Counted from the stretch's first letter, positions 24,198 through 34,460 are shown. The stretch is 38,113 bases of DNA from JBKPCD01 sp046727175 (GCA_046727175.1 JBKPCD010000241.1:1-38113), one strand, 5' to 3'. The notes: generated by a model from the sequence alone, not told the origin. Numbers and translations: made by a program.

Positions 24198-24345
24198 GAT
24201 CGCAGATCTCTAATCCGTCGATCCTCGGATCCTCCGTTTCACTGAATCCTCGGACTTTCGAATCGCTCAATCCCCTGAACCGCGGGTCGGCAGGCTTCGA
24301 GGATTCGAGGATGAGGGATTCACGATCAGGGATGAGGGATTCATG
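24198..24345. repeat. Inverted repeat with gaatcctcgg / gaggattcgagg-word arms
   Basis: Words such as gatcctcggatcc and gaatcctcggac (24219-24280) face tcgaggattcgaggatgagg (24297-24316) and gatgagggattcatgg (24331-24346). The arms are imperfectly complementary. The right arm overlaps the stop codon of the membrane glycosyltransferase gene at 24341. Confidence 0.5.
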
Positions 24346-26041
24346 GTTTTTGACACCGGTTTGTGACCACGACCAGATCCGGGAGGGGCTCACCCGCAAG
24401 GAGGTTTCTGAGCTTCACATCTAGCGTCGGGCGGCGATCGATTTCGCACGACGCGACGGGAGAGCGAGCCATCATGCGCTCGCGATCGTCACTGGTCATC
24501 ACGATGTAAACCGTGCGATTCGACGAAAGGACGGCCGTGACCGACGTTTCGTCGAAGAGCTCCATCACGTGTCGTTTCAGGTAGTACACCAGGCTCGGTA
24601 AAGCGACGTTGTAGGTTGCGATGACGTCGTCCTGCGTGGCGCGGTCGCGCAGCAAAGCGGCAAAGAGCGGCACTGGTTTGTAGGTTTCGAAACTGGGGAG
24701 CGTCCGTGAGACGAGGACCCAGTTGAAAACGAGCGCCGAGACGTACCCGGCAACGACGGCGGGACCGATCTTGCCTCGCGCACACAGGACGATCGCGGTC
24801 GCGCCGCCCACGACCGCGATCACGGCGATCGGCGTCGCCCCTTTCAAGACCTGGATTGGCCCAACGATCTGCAGCAGGTACATCAGCCCACCACCGATGG
24901 CGATCAAGATCAGCCCTGTCAGCGCAGTCGCCATCACCATGGTTCTCGACAGTTTCCGTGCGCGCCCGGCCGCGTCAACGGCGCGCGCGATGGCGCAGCC
25001 GCCGAGAGCGGCGACCGCGGGCACGATCGGAAAGATGTAGAGGTCCTGCTTCGCCGCGGAGACGGAAAAGAACGCGACAATGACAAGGATCCACAGCCAA
25101 AGCAAGGTCCGGATGCGTAGAGCCGGGTCAGGAGCAACGCGGTGCCGCCGTGTGTCCGCGAACCAGTATGCCGCGGCCGGAAGCAGATACATCGAGAGCG
25201 GAAACGAGTCGCTGATGACGACCGGCAGATAGAACCACGGCCCGCGGCTGACTTGCACGCCGGCTCCGGACGTGTAGCGCTCGATGTTCTCCCCGATGAA
25301 AAAGGACGTGATGTACGTCCAGCCGTATCGCTGGTACAGCGCGGCGTACCACGGAAGTGCGATCGCTACCACGATCAGCAGACCGATCGGCAGCATCATC
25401 TCCATGACGCGCTTCATTTCCCGGTGCACCAGGAGATACAGGCCGAGTACGAGCGCCGGCAAGACGACCGCAATTGGTCCCTTGGTGAGCATGCCGAGCC
25501 CTGCCGACACGTACATCAGGAGCAGGAACAGCTTGCGTCGCTCGGGATAACGTTCCGCGGCGGCAAAGAACAGTAGCGTCAACGCCATGAACATCGAGAT
25601 GTAGATGTCGATGAGGATGCGTCGAGCGAACATGAACAGCCGCGGCGACACCGCCAGGCCGAGCGCGGCCCACAGCGGTGCTTCGATGCTGCGCATGCCG
25701 GCCGCTGGCGCGCGCGATTCGCCAACGCGCGCGAGAAAGAACGCGACCCAGATGAGAACGACGCCTCCAATCGCAATTGGTACGCGCTGAACACCGACGG
25801 ACACGCCAAAAAGTCGATAGAAGGCCGCCACGATCCAGTAGCTCAGGATGGGTTTGTTGAACCGTGGCTCGTAGTTGAAGCTTGGACTGATGTAGTCACC
25901 ACGCTCGATCATCTCGCGCGGCGTCTCGACGTAGAACGCCTCGTTCGCATCCCAGATCGCCAAGCCGCCGAGATCGATGAAGTAGGGGCAAATGGCTGCT
26001 GCCAGGAGGGCAAACACGACGCGGCGCGTTCGATGCGACAT
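24341..26041 (-). CDS. ArnT-like family 39 membrane glycosyltransferase
   Basis: The 566-residue polytopic protein belongs to the PMT/ArnT type that transfers sugars from polyprenyl-phosphate donors on the periplasmic face. It starts MSHRTRRVVFALLAAAIC. The first periplasmic loop has LAIWDANEAFYVETPREM and NKPILSYWIV; the conserved acidic positions (D and E of WDANE) are present. About 11 hydrophobic segments are seen, followed by a soluble C-terminal part. The substrate cannot be told; LPS or protein modification are both possible. The frame is open 114 bases upstream to 26155, but that part is translated from an inverted repeat, so 26041 is used. Confidence 0.85.
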   Translation of the reverse strand: MSHRTRRVVFALLAAAICPYFIDLGGLAIWDANEAFYVETPREMIERGDYISPSFNYEPRFNKPILSYWIVAAFYRLFGVSVGVQRVPIAIGGVVLIWVAFFLARVGESRAPAAGMRSIEAPLWAALGLAVSPRLFMFARRILIDIYISMFMALTLLFFAAAERYPERRKLFLLLMYVSAGLGMLTKGPIAVVLPALVLGLYLLVHREMKRVMEMMLPIGLLIVVAIALPWYAALYQRYGWTYITSFFIGENIERYTSGAGVQVSRGPWFYLPVVISDSFPLSMYLLPAAAYWFADTRRHRVAPDPALRIRTLLWLWILVIVAFFSVSAAKQDLYIFPIVPAVAALGGCAIARAVDAAGRARKLSRTMVMATALTGLILIAIGGGLMYLLQIVGPIQVLKGATPIAVIAVVGGATAIVLCARGKIGPAVVAGYVSALVFNWVLVSRTLPSFETYKPVPLFAALLRDRATQDDVIATYNVALPSLVYYLKRHVMELFDETSVTAVLSSNRTVYIVMTSDDRERMMARSPVASCEIDRRPTLDVKLRNLLAGEPLPDLVVVTNRCQKP

Positions 26042-26047
26042 CAACAC

Positions 26048-26217
26048 GAAAGTATGAAGTACGAAGTAAGAAGTGCGAAGTAAGAAGCCCGGAATTGCTG
26101 GATTGCTGCTTGATGACCTCGACATCCGGACGGTCGTCGGACCGGCAGTTAACATCAGCAGTTTATGATTAGCAATTCACGTCTTTCATACTTCGCACTT
26201 CATACTTCCTGCTTTCG
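26048..26217. repeat. Inverted repeat with gaagtatgaagt-word arms
   Basis: The left arm (26048-26088, made of gaagtacgaagtaagaagtg variants) is complementary to the right arm (26183-26217, cttcgcacttcatacttcc). The core of about 95 bases is unrelated. The element fills the whole spacer between purH (stop at 26220) and the membrane glycosyltransferase start (26041). Confidence 0.65.
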
Positions 26218-26219
26218 TT

Positions 26220-27761
26220 TCAGTGTCTGAAGTGACGTCGGCCGGTGAAGACCATCGCGATGCCGCGCTCGTCGGCCGCGGCGATGACTTCCGCATCTCT
26301 GACGGATCCGCCTGGCTGGACCACCGCGACGGCACCAGCATCGGCGATCGCGTCCAGACCGTCGCGGAAGGGAAAAAAGGCATCGGACGCAGCAACAGAT
26401 CCGGCGAGCGTGCCTGCGCCGGCTTTCAGCACCGCGACCCGCACCGCATCGACGCGGCTCATCTGGCCGGCGCCGACGGCGAGTGTCCGGTCGGCACCCG
26501 TGAAGATCACTGCATTGGATTTCACGTGAGCGCACACGCGCCACGCGAAACGCAGCGCGACCCATTCGTCGACCGACGGCGTGCGCTTCGTCACCACTTT
26601 GGGAAAGTCACCCGATGGCCACGGGTCAACCGCTTCGGTCACACGGTCGCGATCCTGCACCAGCACACCGCCGAGGAACGAACGCGTTTCCTCGCCGCCA
26701 GCCATCCCCTTCGCCGTGACGACGCGCATGTTCGCCTTCGTCGCCAGCATGGGTGTCGCTTCGTCGTCCAGGCCAGGAGCGATGACGGCTTCGATGAACG
26801 TCGACGTCAGCGCGCGGGCGGTGGCTGCGTCCAGCACGCGGTTCAAACCCACGATGCCTCCGAAGGCCGACTGCGGGTCCGCGTCACGGGCACGCACGTA
26901 CGCATCCACGGGCGAGGCTCCCGTCGCCACACCACACGGATTCGTGTGCTTGATCACGACTGCTGCCGGCTCCGTAAATTCCTGCGCGATCCGCCACGCG
27001 GCGTCGAGATCGAGAAGGTTCGTGTAAGACAGCTCCTTGCCCTGGTGTACTTGCCAGGGCTCGCTCGATCCGTTTGAAAAGGGCTCCCAGCTCGCCTTCT
27101 GATGCGGGTTCTCACCGTACCGAAGCGGCCGACGATCTGACTGAGTCTGGGGCAGCGGCTGTCGTGTCATCGCGCCGTCTTTCGACTCGACCAGCTGCAA
27201 CGCGCGCGCGATCATGGCATCGTACTCGGACGTGTGCGCAAACGCTTTCTTCATCAGCTCGAATCGGAATTCGAGGGACGCACCACCCGGTTGCGAGAGC
27301 TCGTCGATCACTCGCGGATAATCGGCCGGGCTCACGACGACGAGGACGTCTCGGAAGTTCTTCGCGGCCGCACGTACCAGGCTCGGACCGCCGATGTCGA
27401 TCTCTTCGACGAGATCATCAAAGCTGGTTGACAGGGTCTGCGCGGCTTTCGCGAACGGATAGAGATTGACGACGACGACATCGACGGGGGAGATGCCGTG
27501 GCGACCGATCGCCTCGAGGTCGTCCGGACGATGACGGCGCACGAGGATGCCAGCGTGAATCGCCGGGTGCAGCGTCTTCACGCGCCCGTTCATCATCTCG
27601 GGGAAGCCGGTGACGTCAGAGACGTTGATGACCGGGAGCCCCTCGGCTGCGAGGGCCCGGGCCGTTCCACCCGTCGAGATGAGGTCGAAGCCAAGCCTGG
27701 CCAGGTCCCGGGCGAGGTCCAACACGCCATTTTTGTCGGAAACGCTAACAAGGGCACGCAT
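26220..27761 (-). CDS. purH: Bifunctional AICAR formyltransferase / IMP cyclohydrolase
   Basis: PurH catalyses the last two steps of IMP synthesis. The 513-residue product has the N-terminal IMP cyclohydrolase (MGS-like) domain, with LVSVSDKNGVLDLARDL, STGGTARAL and GRVKTLHPAIHAGIL. The C-terminal transformylase domain has the catalytic KHTNPCGVA, the QSAFGGIVGLN segment, SNAVIF and the ending DERGIAMVFTGRRHFRH. The frame is open to 27887, but the ATG at 27761 starts at the conserved MRALVSVSDK. It lies alone with the ArnT-like gene downstream, and it diverges from the cold-shock gene. Confidence 0.97.
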   Translation of the reverse strand: MRALVSVSDKNGVLDLARDLARLGFDLISTGGTARALAAEGLPVINVSDVTGFPEMMNGRVKTLHPAIHAGILVRRHRPDDLEAIGRHGISPVDVVVVNLYPFAKAAQTLSTSFDDLVEEIDIGGPSLVRAAAKNFRDVLVVVSPADYPRVIDELSQPGGASLEFRFELMKKAFAHTSEYDAMIARALQLVESKDGAMTRQPLPQTQSDRRPLRYGENPHQKASWEPFSNGSSEPWQVHQGKELSYTNLLDLDAAWRIAQEFTEPAAVVIKHTNPCGVATGASPVDAYVRARDADPQSAFGGIVGLNRVLDAATARALTSTFIEAVIAPGLDDEATPMLATKANMRVVTAKGMAGGEETRSFLGGVLVQDRDRVTEAVDPWPSGDFPKVVTKRTPSVDEWVALRFAWRVCAHVKSNAVIFTGADRTLAVGAGQMSRVDAVRVAVLKAGAGTLAGSVAASDAFFPFRDGLDAIADAGAVAVVQPGGSVRDAEVIAAADERGIAMVFTGRRHFRH

Positions 27762-27776
27762 GTTTGTTACATTCTG

Positions 27777-27805
27777 TTGACAGGTTGAGCTTGTTGCGCT
27801 AGCAT
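27777..27805 (+). promoter_or_regulatory. Consensus-like sigma-70 promoter for the cold-shock gene
   Basis: TTGACA (27777-27782) is followed after 17 bases by TAGCAT (27800-27805). The start of transcription would be near 27812. That gives the cold-shock gene a leader of about 143 bases. Confidence 0.55.
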
Positions 27806-27841
27806 TTTTAGGGCGCTGGGCGGGCCAGCGTCGAAAGCCGA

Positions 27842-27867
27842 GGCCGCGGCACTCGCGGTCTTTTTTT
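27842..27867 (+). terminator. Intrinsic terminator between promoter and cold-shock gene
   Basis: GGCCGCG (27842-27848) pairs with CGCGGTC (27854-27860), with one G-T pair and a 5-base loop, and is followed by seven T residues (27861-27867). It has the full shape of a Rho-independent terminator reading plus. It lies inside the expected leader of the cold-shock mRNA, about 88 bases before the ATG. It may act as an attenuator, or end a short RNA of about 55 bases. Confidence 0.65.
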
Positions 27868-27954
27868 GTGTCCGCTGCGGTCCACACCAGGGATCGCAGC
27901 TGACGGGGTCATGCGGCGCCACGCGCCGCGAAATTGCAAGGCAGGAAAAGGACG

Positions 27955-28161
27955 ATGCGTATCACAGGCAAGGTCAAGTGGTTCAACAACGCCAAGGGTT
28001 ATGGTTTCATCGAGCGCGACGGTGGCAGTGATGTCTTCGTCCACTTCTCGGCGGTTCAGGGCAACGGGTTCCGAACGCTGGAGGAAGGGCAGGCGGTCGA
28101 ATTCGAGATCGTTGACGGCCCCAAGGGCCCGCAGGCCGGCAACGTCACCAAAGTCAATTAA
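27955..28161 (+). CDS. Cold-shock protein (CspA family)
   Basis: The 68-residue single-domain OB-fold protein binds single-stranded RNA and DNA and acts as an RNA chaperone. It begins MRITGKVKWFNNAKGYGFIE, with RNP1 (KGYGFIE) and RNP2 (VFVHFSA) intact, and ends with GPQAGNVTKVN. An in-frame ATG 21 bases upstream is less likely, because an AGGAAAAGGA ribosome-binding site precedes 27955. It is monocistronic, with a promoter at 27777 and a hairpin after the stop. Whether it responds to cold cannot be told from sequence. Confidence 0.95.
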   Translation: MRITGKVKWFNNAKGYGFIERDGGSDVFVHFSAVQGNGFRTLEEGQAVEFEIVDGPKGPQAGNVTKVN

Positions 28162-28173
28162 TTCCGCGCTTTG

Positions 28174-28201
28174 AACCGGGGGCGCACAGGCGCCTCCGGT
28201 T
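28174..28201 (+). terminator. Stem-loop after the cold-shock gene
   Basis: AACCGGGGGCGC pairs with GCGCCTCCGGTT across a 4-base ACAG loop, with one G-T pair in a 12-bp stem. It starts 12 bases after the stop codon. The T-tract is poor. It may serve both this gene and the converging gene that ends at 28206. Confidence 0.6.
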
Positions 28202-28205
28202 CGGT

Positions 28206-28796
28206 TCACTCCTTCGCTCCCTTCATTCCGCGGACCGTAAAGCTTACTTTTCCGTCCCTGACCGCGACGCGAAACGCCACCTCGGCGCTTCCTGCGCCGC
28301 GAAGCTTTACGACCTGTTCCTTTACCAGCGCAGCGAACTTGTGAAAGGGCACGACGTCTTCACCCGATTGGCGCCGCGCGTCCATCAATGAGTCGTACAA
28401 CGAGTGAAGCTTGTCCGTCTCGCGGGTCGGATCCTGAAACGCAGTGACGTTCAGCACCTTCGTCTCCGTCTCGCGCTTCTTCGACCGCTGCGCCGCAGGG
28501 TGCGAAAACGGCCCGGGCCGTCCCTCCTCGCGCGCGCGAAGGCCACGATCCCATAAGTCCGCAAGCGCCTGGAATCGCGACTGCAGCGACTCGAATCGAA
28601 ACCGATCGCCCGTCGCCGGAATGTAGCCTCGGTCCCACCGCTTGATGGTCGCTTCGACGCGGCCGCGTGTTTCCCAGGGAGGCCGCGGCAGCCGTCCTGC
28701 GAAGAACATGTTGTATTCGGCTTCGAGCCGTTTGAGATCGGCTGCGAGCGCCTGAAGGTCGTGCTGAATGTCCGGGCCGTCGGCCATCGATGCCAC
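28206..28796 (-). CDS. Unrecognised 196-residue protein
   Basis: I do not recognise this with confidence. The protein starts MASMADGPDIQHDLQALAADL; a second ATG three codons later is possible. It has an N-terminal helical part (LKRLEAEYNMFFAGRLPRPPW), a basic middle (WDRGYIPATGDRFRFESLQSRF), a polar linker with HPAAQRSKKRE, and a C-terminal part (FHKFAALVKEQVVKLRG, AEVAFRVAVRDGKVSFTVRG). It has no signal peptide or membrane segment. It is vaguely like the C-terminal domain described for the Myxococcus protein MXAN_5187, but this is from memory only. It converges on the cold-shock gene. Confidence 0.75.
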   Translation of the reverse strand: MASMADGPDIQHDLQALAADLKRLEAEYNMFFAGRLPRPPWETRGRVEATIKRWDRGYIPATGDRFRFESLQSRFQALADLWDRGLRAREEGRPGPFSHPAAQRSKKRETETKVLNVTAFQDPTRETDKLHSLYDSLMDARRQSGEDVVPFHKFAALVKEQVVKLRGAGSAEVAFRVAVRDGKVSFTVRGMKGAKE

Positions 28797-28804
28797 AGTC
28801 GCCA

Positions 28805-28832
28805 GTCGTCAGTCCGCGGTCGTCAGTCCTCG
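28805..28832. repeat. 14-base tandem repeat GTCGTCAGTCCGCG
   Basis: Two copies (28805-28818 and 28819-28832) differ at one base, and a partial third follows. They lie in the 54-base spacer between two unrecognised minus-strand genes. This resembles the degenerate-word arms elsewhere but has no partner arm. Confidence 0.55.
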
Positions 28833-28850
28833 GTCGTACCAAACATCACA

Positions 28851-29288
28851 TCAACGAATCAGCAGCCATACCAACGGCAGCCAGAGCTCCCGCGCGTACG
28901 GTACCGGTCGATCGTCGATCAGCACCTCGCATGCGTCGAGGCGACCGACGATGTCGAAGAGATCGCGCAGCCGGAGGGCGTCCTGCGGGTAGAAGCGAGC
29001 TCGATGACGACGAACGCTCCCCGCGCTGAGCTCGAGATACTCGGCCGACGCGCGCGAGAGCTCGAGGGCCCGCGCGTAATCCGGGCCTTCGAATTCGGGG
29101 AACTCGAGCGAGACCGAGAACGGCCGGCGCGGCGTGCCGAAGAGCGCCTCGGCGAGCTCGGGATCCAGCCTGGCGAGCTCTTCGTCGGTCGGCTGCTCGG
29201 GCAAATCGACGTACGGCCAGAATCGCTCGACGGGACGATAATCCGGCACGTCGACATGAGGCGGCGCGTTGTCGTCGCGGTGATCCAT
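28851..29288 (-). CDS. Unrecognised acidic 145-residue protein
   Basis: I do not recognise this. The product starts MDHRDDNAPPHVDVPDYRP and contains LPEQPTDEELARLDPELAEALFG, then SVSLEFPEFEGPDYARALELS. It ends with a hydrophobic stretch (ELWLPLVWLLIR). The N-terminal half is acidic and proline-rich. There is no signal peptide. The ATG at 29288 is chosen because the frame upstream belongs to the opposite side of the divergent selA region. Its 3' end is 54 bases from the next minus-strand gene, so the two may be co-transcribed. Confidence 0.65.
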   Translation of the reverse strand: MDHRDDNAPPHVDVPDYRPVERFWPYVDLPEQPTDEELARLDPELAEALFGTPRRPFSVSLEFPEFEGPDYARALELSRASAEYLELSAGSVRRHRARFYPQDALRLRDLFDIVGRLDACEVLIDDRPVPYARELWLPLVWLLIR

Positions 29289-29346
29289 CGCTCGAAAAGC
29301 TCGAAAAGCTGATGATATCCTGCGAGCGCCGACAAGCAAAGGTGCC

Positions 29347-30732
29347 ATGACTTCCCCGCGAGACATTCCGTCAATCGAGCAATTGCGACAGCGCGCGTCG
29401 ATGCGCGCGCTCGAGACGAGGTACGGACGCGAAGCCTTGGTGGAGGCGCTGCGATCAGAGACATCGGCACTCCGCGACCAGCTTGCATTCGATCGTGGTG
29501 CGGATGATGTGATTGAAACCATCGAGCGAGCCACGACAGCTCGGTTGCAGTCGCTGTCCCGACCTTCGCTTCGACCGGTGATCAACGCGACGGGCGTGGT
29601 CATTCACACGAACCTCGGCAGAGCGCCCCTCAGCCAGGGCGCGATCGCCAGGATTGCCGCGCTCGCGGCCGGCTACACGAACCTCGAATACGACCTGGAG
29701 CAAGGCGCACGAGGACGGCGCGACCACCACGCGGAACGAATCCTGTGCCGCCTGACCGGCGCCGCCGCCGCGATTGTGGTCAACAACAACGCAGCGGGGA
29801 CGCTCCTCTCCCTGGCTGCGCTGGCCGCCGGCCGGGAGGTGCTGATCTCGCGCGGAGAGCTGGTGGAGATCGGCGGCGGATTCCGTGTGCCCGACGTGAT
29901 GGCGCAGTCCGGCGCGATCCTGCGCGAGGTCGGCACCACGAACCGGACCCGAGTGGCCGATTACGCCGCCGCGATCTCGGACCGCACCGGCCTCATCCTT
30001 CGCGTGCATCCGTCGAACTTCAGAATCGAGGGATTCACCGAGCGGCCACCGCTCGATGCGCTCGTCGATCTCGGGGGCCGGTTCGGGATCCCCGTCGCCG
30101 AAGACCTGGGCAGTGGATATCTGGGCCTGCCGGACGGCATCGACGCGCTGCGCGACGAGCCGGACGTTCGCGACAGCATTCGCCGCGGCGCAGATGTCGT
30201 GATGTTCAGTGGCGACAAACTGCTGGGCGGCCCACAGGCCGGAATTCTTGCAGGAAGCGAGGCGACCATTTCGCGACTGCGCCGGCATCCGCTGATGCGC
30301 GCGTTGCGCGTCGACAAGTTGACGTATGCAGCGCTCGAAGCAACGCTGGAGGAGTACGCGGCGGGGCGCGCCGCGGTATCCGTCCCCGTCGTCCGCATGA
30401 TTGCGGCCTCGCCGGCAGCGCTCGAGTCGCGCGCCATGGCGATCGCCGTCAGGCTGAGAACCGCCGGGTACAACGCAGAGGTGATCGACGGCGCATCCAC
30501 GATTGGTGGCGGCAGCGCGCCGGGATCGGTGCTGCCGACGAAGCTCATCGCTTTAACCCATCCCGCCTGCGGAGCAACCGAGGTCCAGACCGCACTCCGC
30601 GCGCAGGACCCACCGGTCATCGCGCGGATCGAGAACGACTGTATCCTGATCGACCTGCGCACCGTCGCACCGCAACATGACGGGCTGCTCGCCGACTGCA
30701 TCGTCGCCGCCCTTCATTCCTTGACAACTTAG
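29347..30732 (+). CDS. selA: L-seryl-tRNA(Sec) selenium transferase
   Basis: SelA is a PLP enzyme that converts Ser-tRNA(Sec) to Sec-tRNA(Sec) using selenophosphate. The 461-residue protein has the N-terminal domain (IPSIEQLRQR), RPVINATGVVIHTNLGRAPLS, NNAAGTLLSL, the aspartate-containing region PVAEDLGSGYLG and the PLP lysine K291 in SGDKLLGGPQAG. The C-terminal part has GGGSAPGSVLPT. No selB, selD or tRNA-Sec is visible in this window; downstream is padR instead of the usual selB. A tandem TCGAAAAGC pair (29292-29309) lies in the divergent 58-base spacer before it. Confidence 0.95.
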   Translation: MTSPRDIPSIEQLRQRASMRALETRYGREALVEALRSETSALRDQLAFDRGADDVIETIERATTARLQSLSRPSLRPVINATGVVIHTNLGRAPLSQGAIARIAALAAGYTNLEYDLEQGARGRRDHHAERILCRLTGAAAAIVVNNNAAGTLLSLAALAAGREVLISRGELVEIGGGFRVPDVMAQSGAILREVGTTNRTRVADYAAAISDRTGLILRVHPSNFRIEGFTERPPLDALVDLGGRFGIPVAEDLGSGYLGLPDGIDALRDEPDVRDSIRRGADVVMFSGDKLLGGPQAGILAGSEATISRLRRHPLMRALRVDKLTYAALEATLEEYAAGRAAVSVPVVRMIAASPAALESRAMAIAVRLRTAGYNAEVIDGASTIGGGSAPGSVLPTKLIALTHPACGATEVQTALRAQDPPVIARIENDCILIDLRTVAPQHDGLLADCIVAALHSLTT

Positions 30733-30767
30733 GAGAGACCGCGCTATTCCTATTGTGCTTAGGAGAG
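30721..30767 (+). promoter_or_regulatory. padR promoter region with 30-base-spaced direct repeat
   Basis: TTGACA (30721-30726) lies in the last codons of selA. A weak -10 (TATTCC, 30745-30750) follows after 18 bases. CTTAGGAGAG occurs twice, at 30728-30737 and 30758-30767, exactly 30 bases apart; the second copy includes the padR ribosome-binding site. The repeats could be an operator for autoregulation, but this is inference. Confidence 0.4.
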
Positions 30768-30771
30768 CGCG

Positions 30772-31113
30772 ATGTCCGATCAGGCCGATCTTCTTCCTGG
30801 CACGCTGGATCTGCTCATCCTCAAGGCCGTGTCGCTCGGAGAGCTCCACGGCTACGGCGTGCTGCTGCGTATCCAGCAGATCACGAAGGGAGCGTTGCAA
30901 ATCGAGCAGGGCGCGCTGTACCCAGCGCTCTATCGGCTCGAGCACCGCGGTCTGCTGGCGACGGAATGGGGTACGTCCGACAACAACCGCCGCGCGAAGT
31001 TCTACGAGCTTACGGCAGCCGGCCGCCGGCAGCTGCGCGAGGAGACGGAGAGCTGGACCCGCCTGACCGCCGCCATGAACGCCGCGTTGAAGGCTCGTCC
31101 CCAGGAGGGCTGA
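30772..31113 (+). CDS. PadR-family transcriptional regulator
   Basis: The 113-residue winged-helix protein starts SDQADLLPGTLDLLILKAVSLGELHGYGV. It has the DNA-binding LQIEQGALYPALYRLEHRGLL and the wing RRAKFYELTAAGRRQL. This short PadR type is commonly placed right before ADOP permeases in Acidobacteria, and here the permease starts one base after the stop. It is likely to control that operon and perhaps itself. The effector is unknown. Confidence 0.93.
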   Translation: MSDQADLLPGTLDLLILKAVSLGELHGYGVLLRIQQITKGALQIEQGALYPALYRLEHRGLLATEWGTSDNNRRAKFYELTAAGRRQLREETESWTRLTAAMNAALKARPQEG

Positions 31114-31114
31114 C

Positions 31115-33766
<2,652 letters not shown>

Positions 33767-33830
33767 CTCGGTAGTTTGGTAGCTCGGTAGTTCCGATCTC
33801 AGTCTCGGTAGTTCGGTGGGTGGTGGTTCG
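33767..33830. repeat. Tandem ctcggtagtt-word repeat
   Basis: The run right after the permease stop is made of variants of actcggtagtttggtag and tctcggtagttcggtgg. It is followed by ggctcggagttcggggctcg-like words to about 33885. No complementary arm is clear. Confidence 0.5.
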
Positions 33831-33905
33831 GGACTCGAATTCGCCGGCCCCTGGGCTCGGAGTTCGGGGCTCGCGGCTCGGGGTTACGAGGTTCGTGGGC
33901 GGCCC

Positions 33906-33960
33906 TTGTAGGGCGCGGTCTTCAAACCGCGCCGCGGGGGGTGAAAGCCCCGCCTACAGG
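33906..33960. repeat. Compound palindrome TGTAGG...CCTACAG
   Basis: TGTAGGG at one end pairs with GCCTACAG at the other. Inside, GGCGCGGT pairs with ACCGCGCC over a TCTTCAA-type loop, and GGGG...CCCC forms a second small stem. The whole could fold as a branched hairpin. It lies 20 bases before the ADOP pseudogene. Confidence 0.55.
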
Positions 33961-33979
33961 CATCAATCGACTGCTTTCT

Positions 33980-34460
33980 ATGTTCACACGGCTTCGATCG
34001 CTCTGGCGCGCACTGATCGATCGCCCGCGGTTCGAGCGCGACATGAACGAGGAGTTCCGGGTTCATCTCGAGCAGCGACCGACGACCTCGTCCGTCTGGG
34101 CACGCGCTTCACTCTTCGAAACGTCCGGAAGCACGTCGTCCTCTCGAGCGCCATCGTTGCCACGCTCACGCTTGGGATCGGCACAAGCAGCGCCGTGTTC
34201 ACGTTCGTGAACGCGGACGTGCTGCGGCCGAGACCGACCCTGGCTCGTTCGTCCGCGTCTACGCCTCCTACACGACCGACCTGACGAAGCGCGGACCGTT
34301 CGGAGGCGTCCGGAGGCGTCTCGCTCGAGGACTACATCGCGATGCGCGACGGATCGCGCTGCCTTCACGACGTGGCCGCATGGAGCCAGACGTTCGCGCC
34401 AGTGGAGCACGACGACCCGACAGCTGTCCGCGCGCTGCTGGTCACGTGCAATTCCTTTCG
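33980..34460 (+). pseudogene. Decayed N-terminal part of a second ADOP permease
   Basis: Three reading frames together spell the start of an ADOP permease. From 33980 comes MFTRLRSLWRALIDRPRFERDMNEEFRVHLEQR. After a shift come DDLVRLG, joined directly to FTLRNVRKHVVLSSAIVATLTLGIG and AVFTFVNADVLRPR. After a second shift comes DPGSFVRVYASYTTDLTKRGPFGG, and after a third SLEDYIAMRDGSRCLHDVAAW up to ALLVTCNSF. About 45 residues are missing between DDLVRLG and FTLRN, and everything after about 34457 is lost. A perfect 10-base tandem duplication (34301-34320, CGGAGGCGTC twice) explains the third shift. It is not expected to make a protein. Confidence 0.8.

Noticed and set aside
26042..26155. Upstream start for the ArnT-like protein
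   Set aside because: The extra 38 residues come from the gaagt-word inverted repeat and precede a normal N-terminal membrane helix start.
29289..30771. tRNA-Sec or SECIS element near selA
   Set aside because: I found no long-acceptor, long-variable-arm tRNA with a TCA anticodon and no in-frame TGA gene near by.
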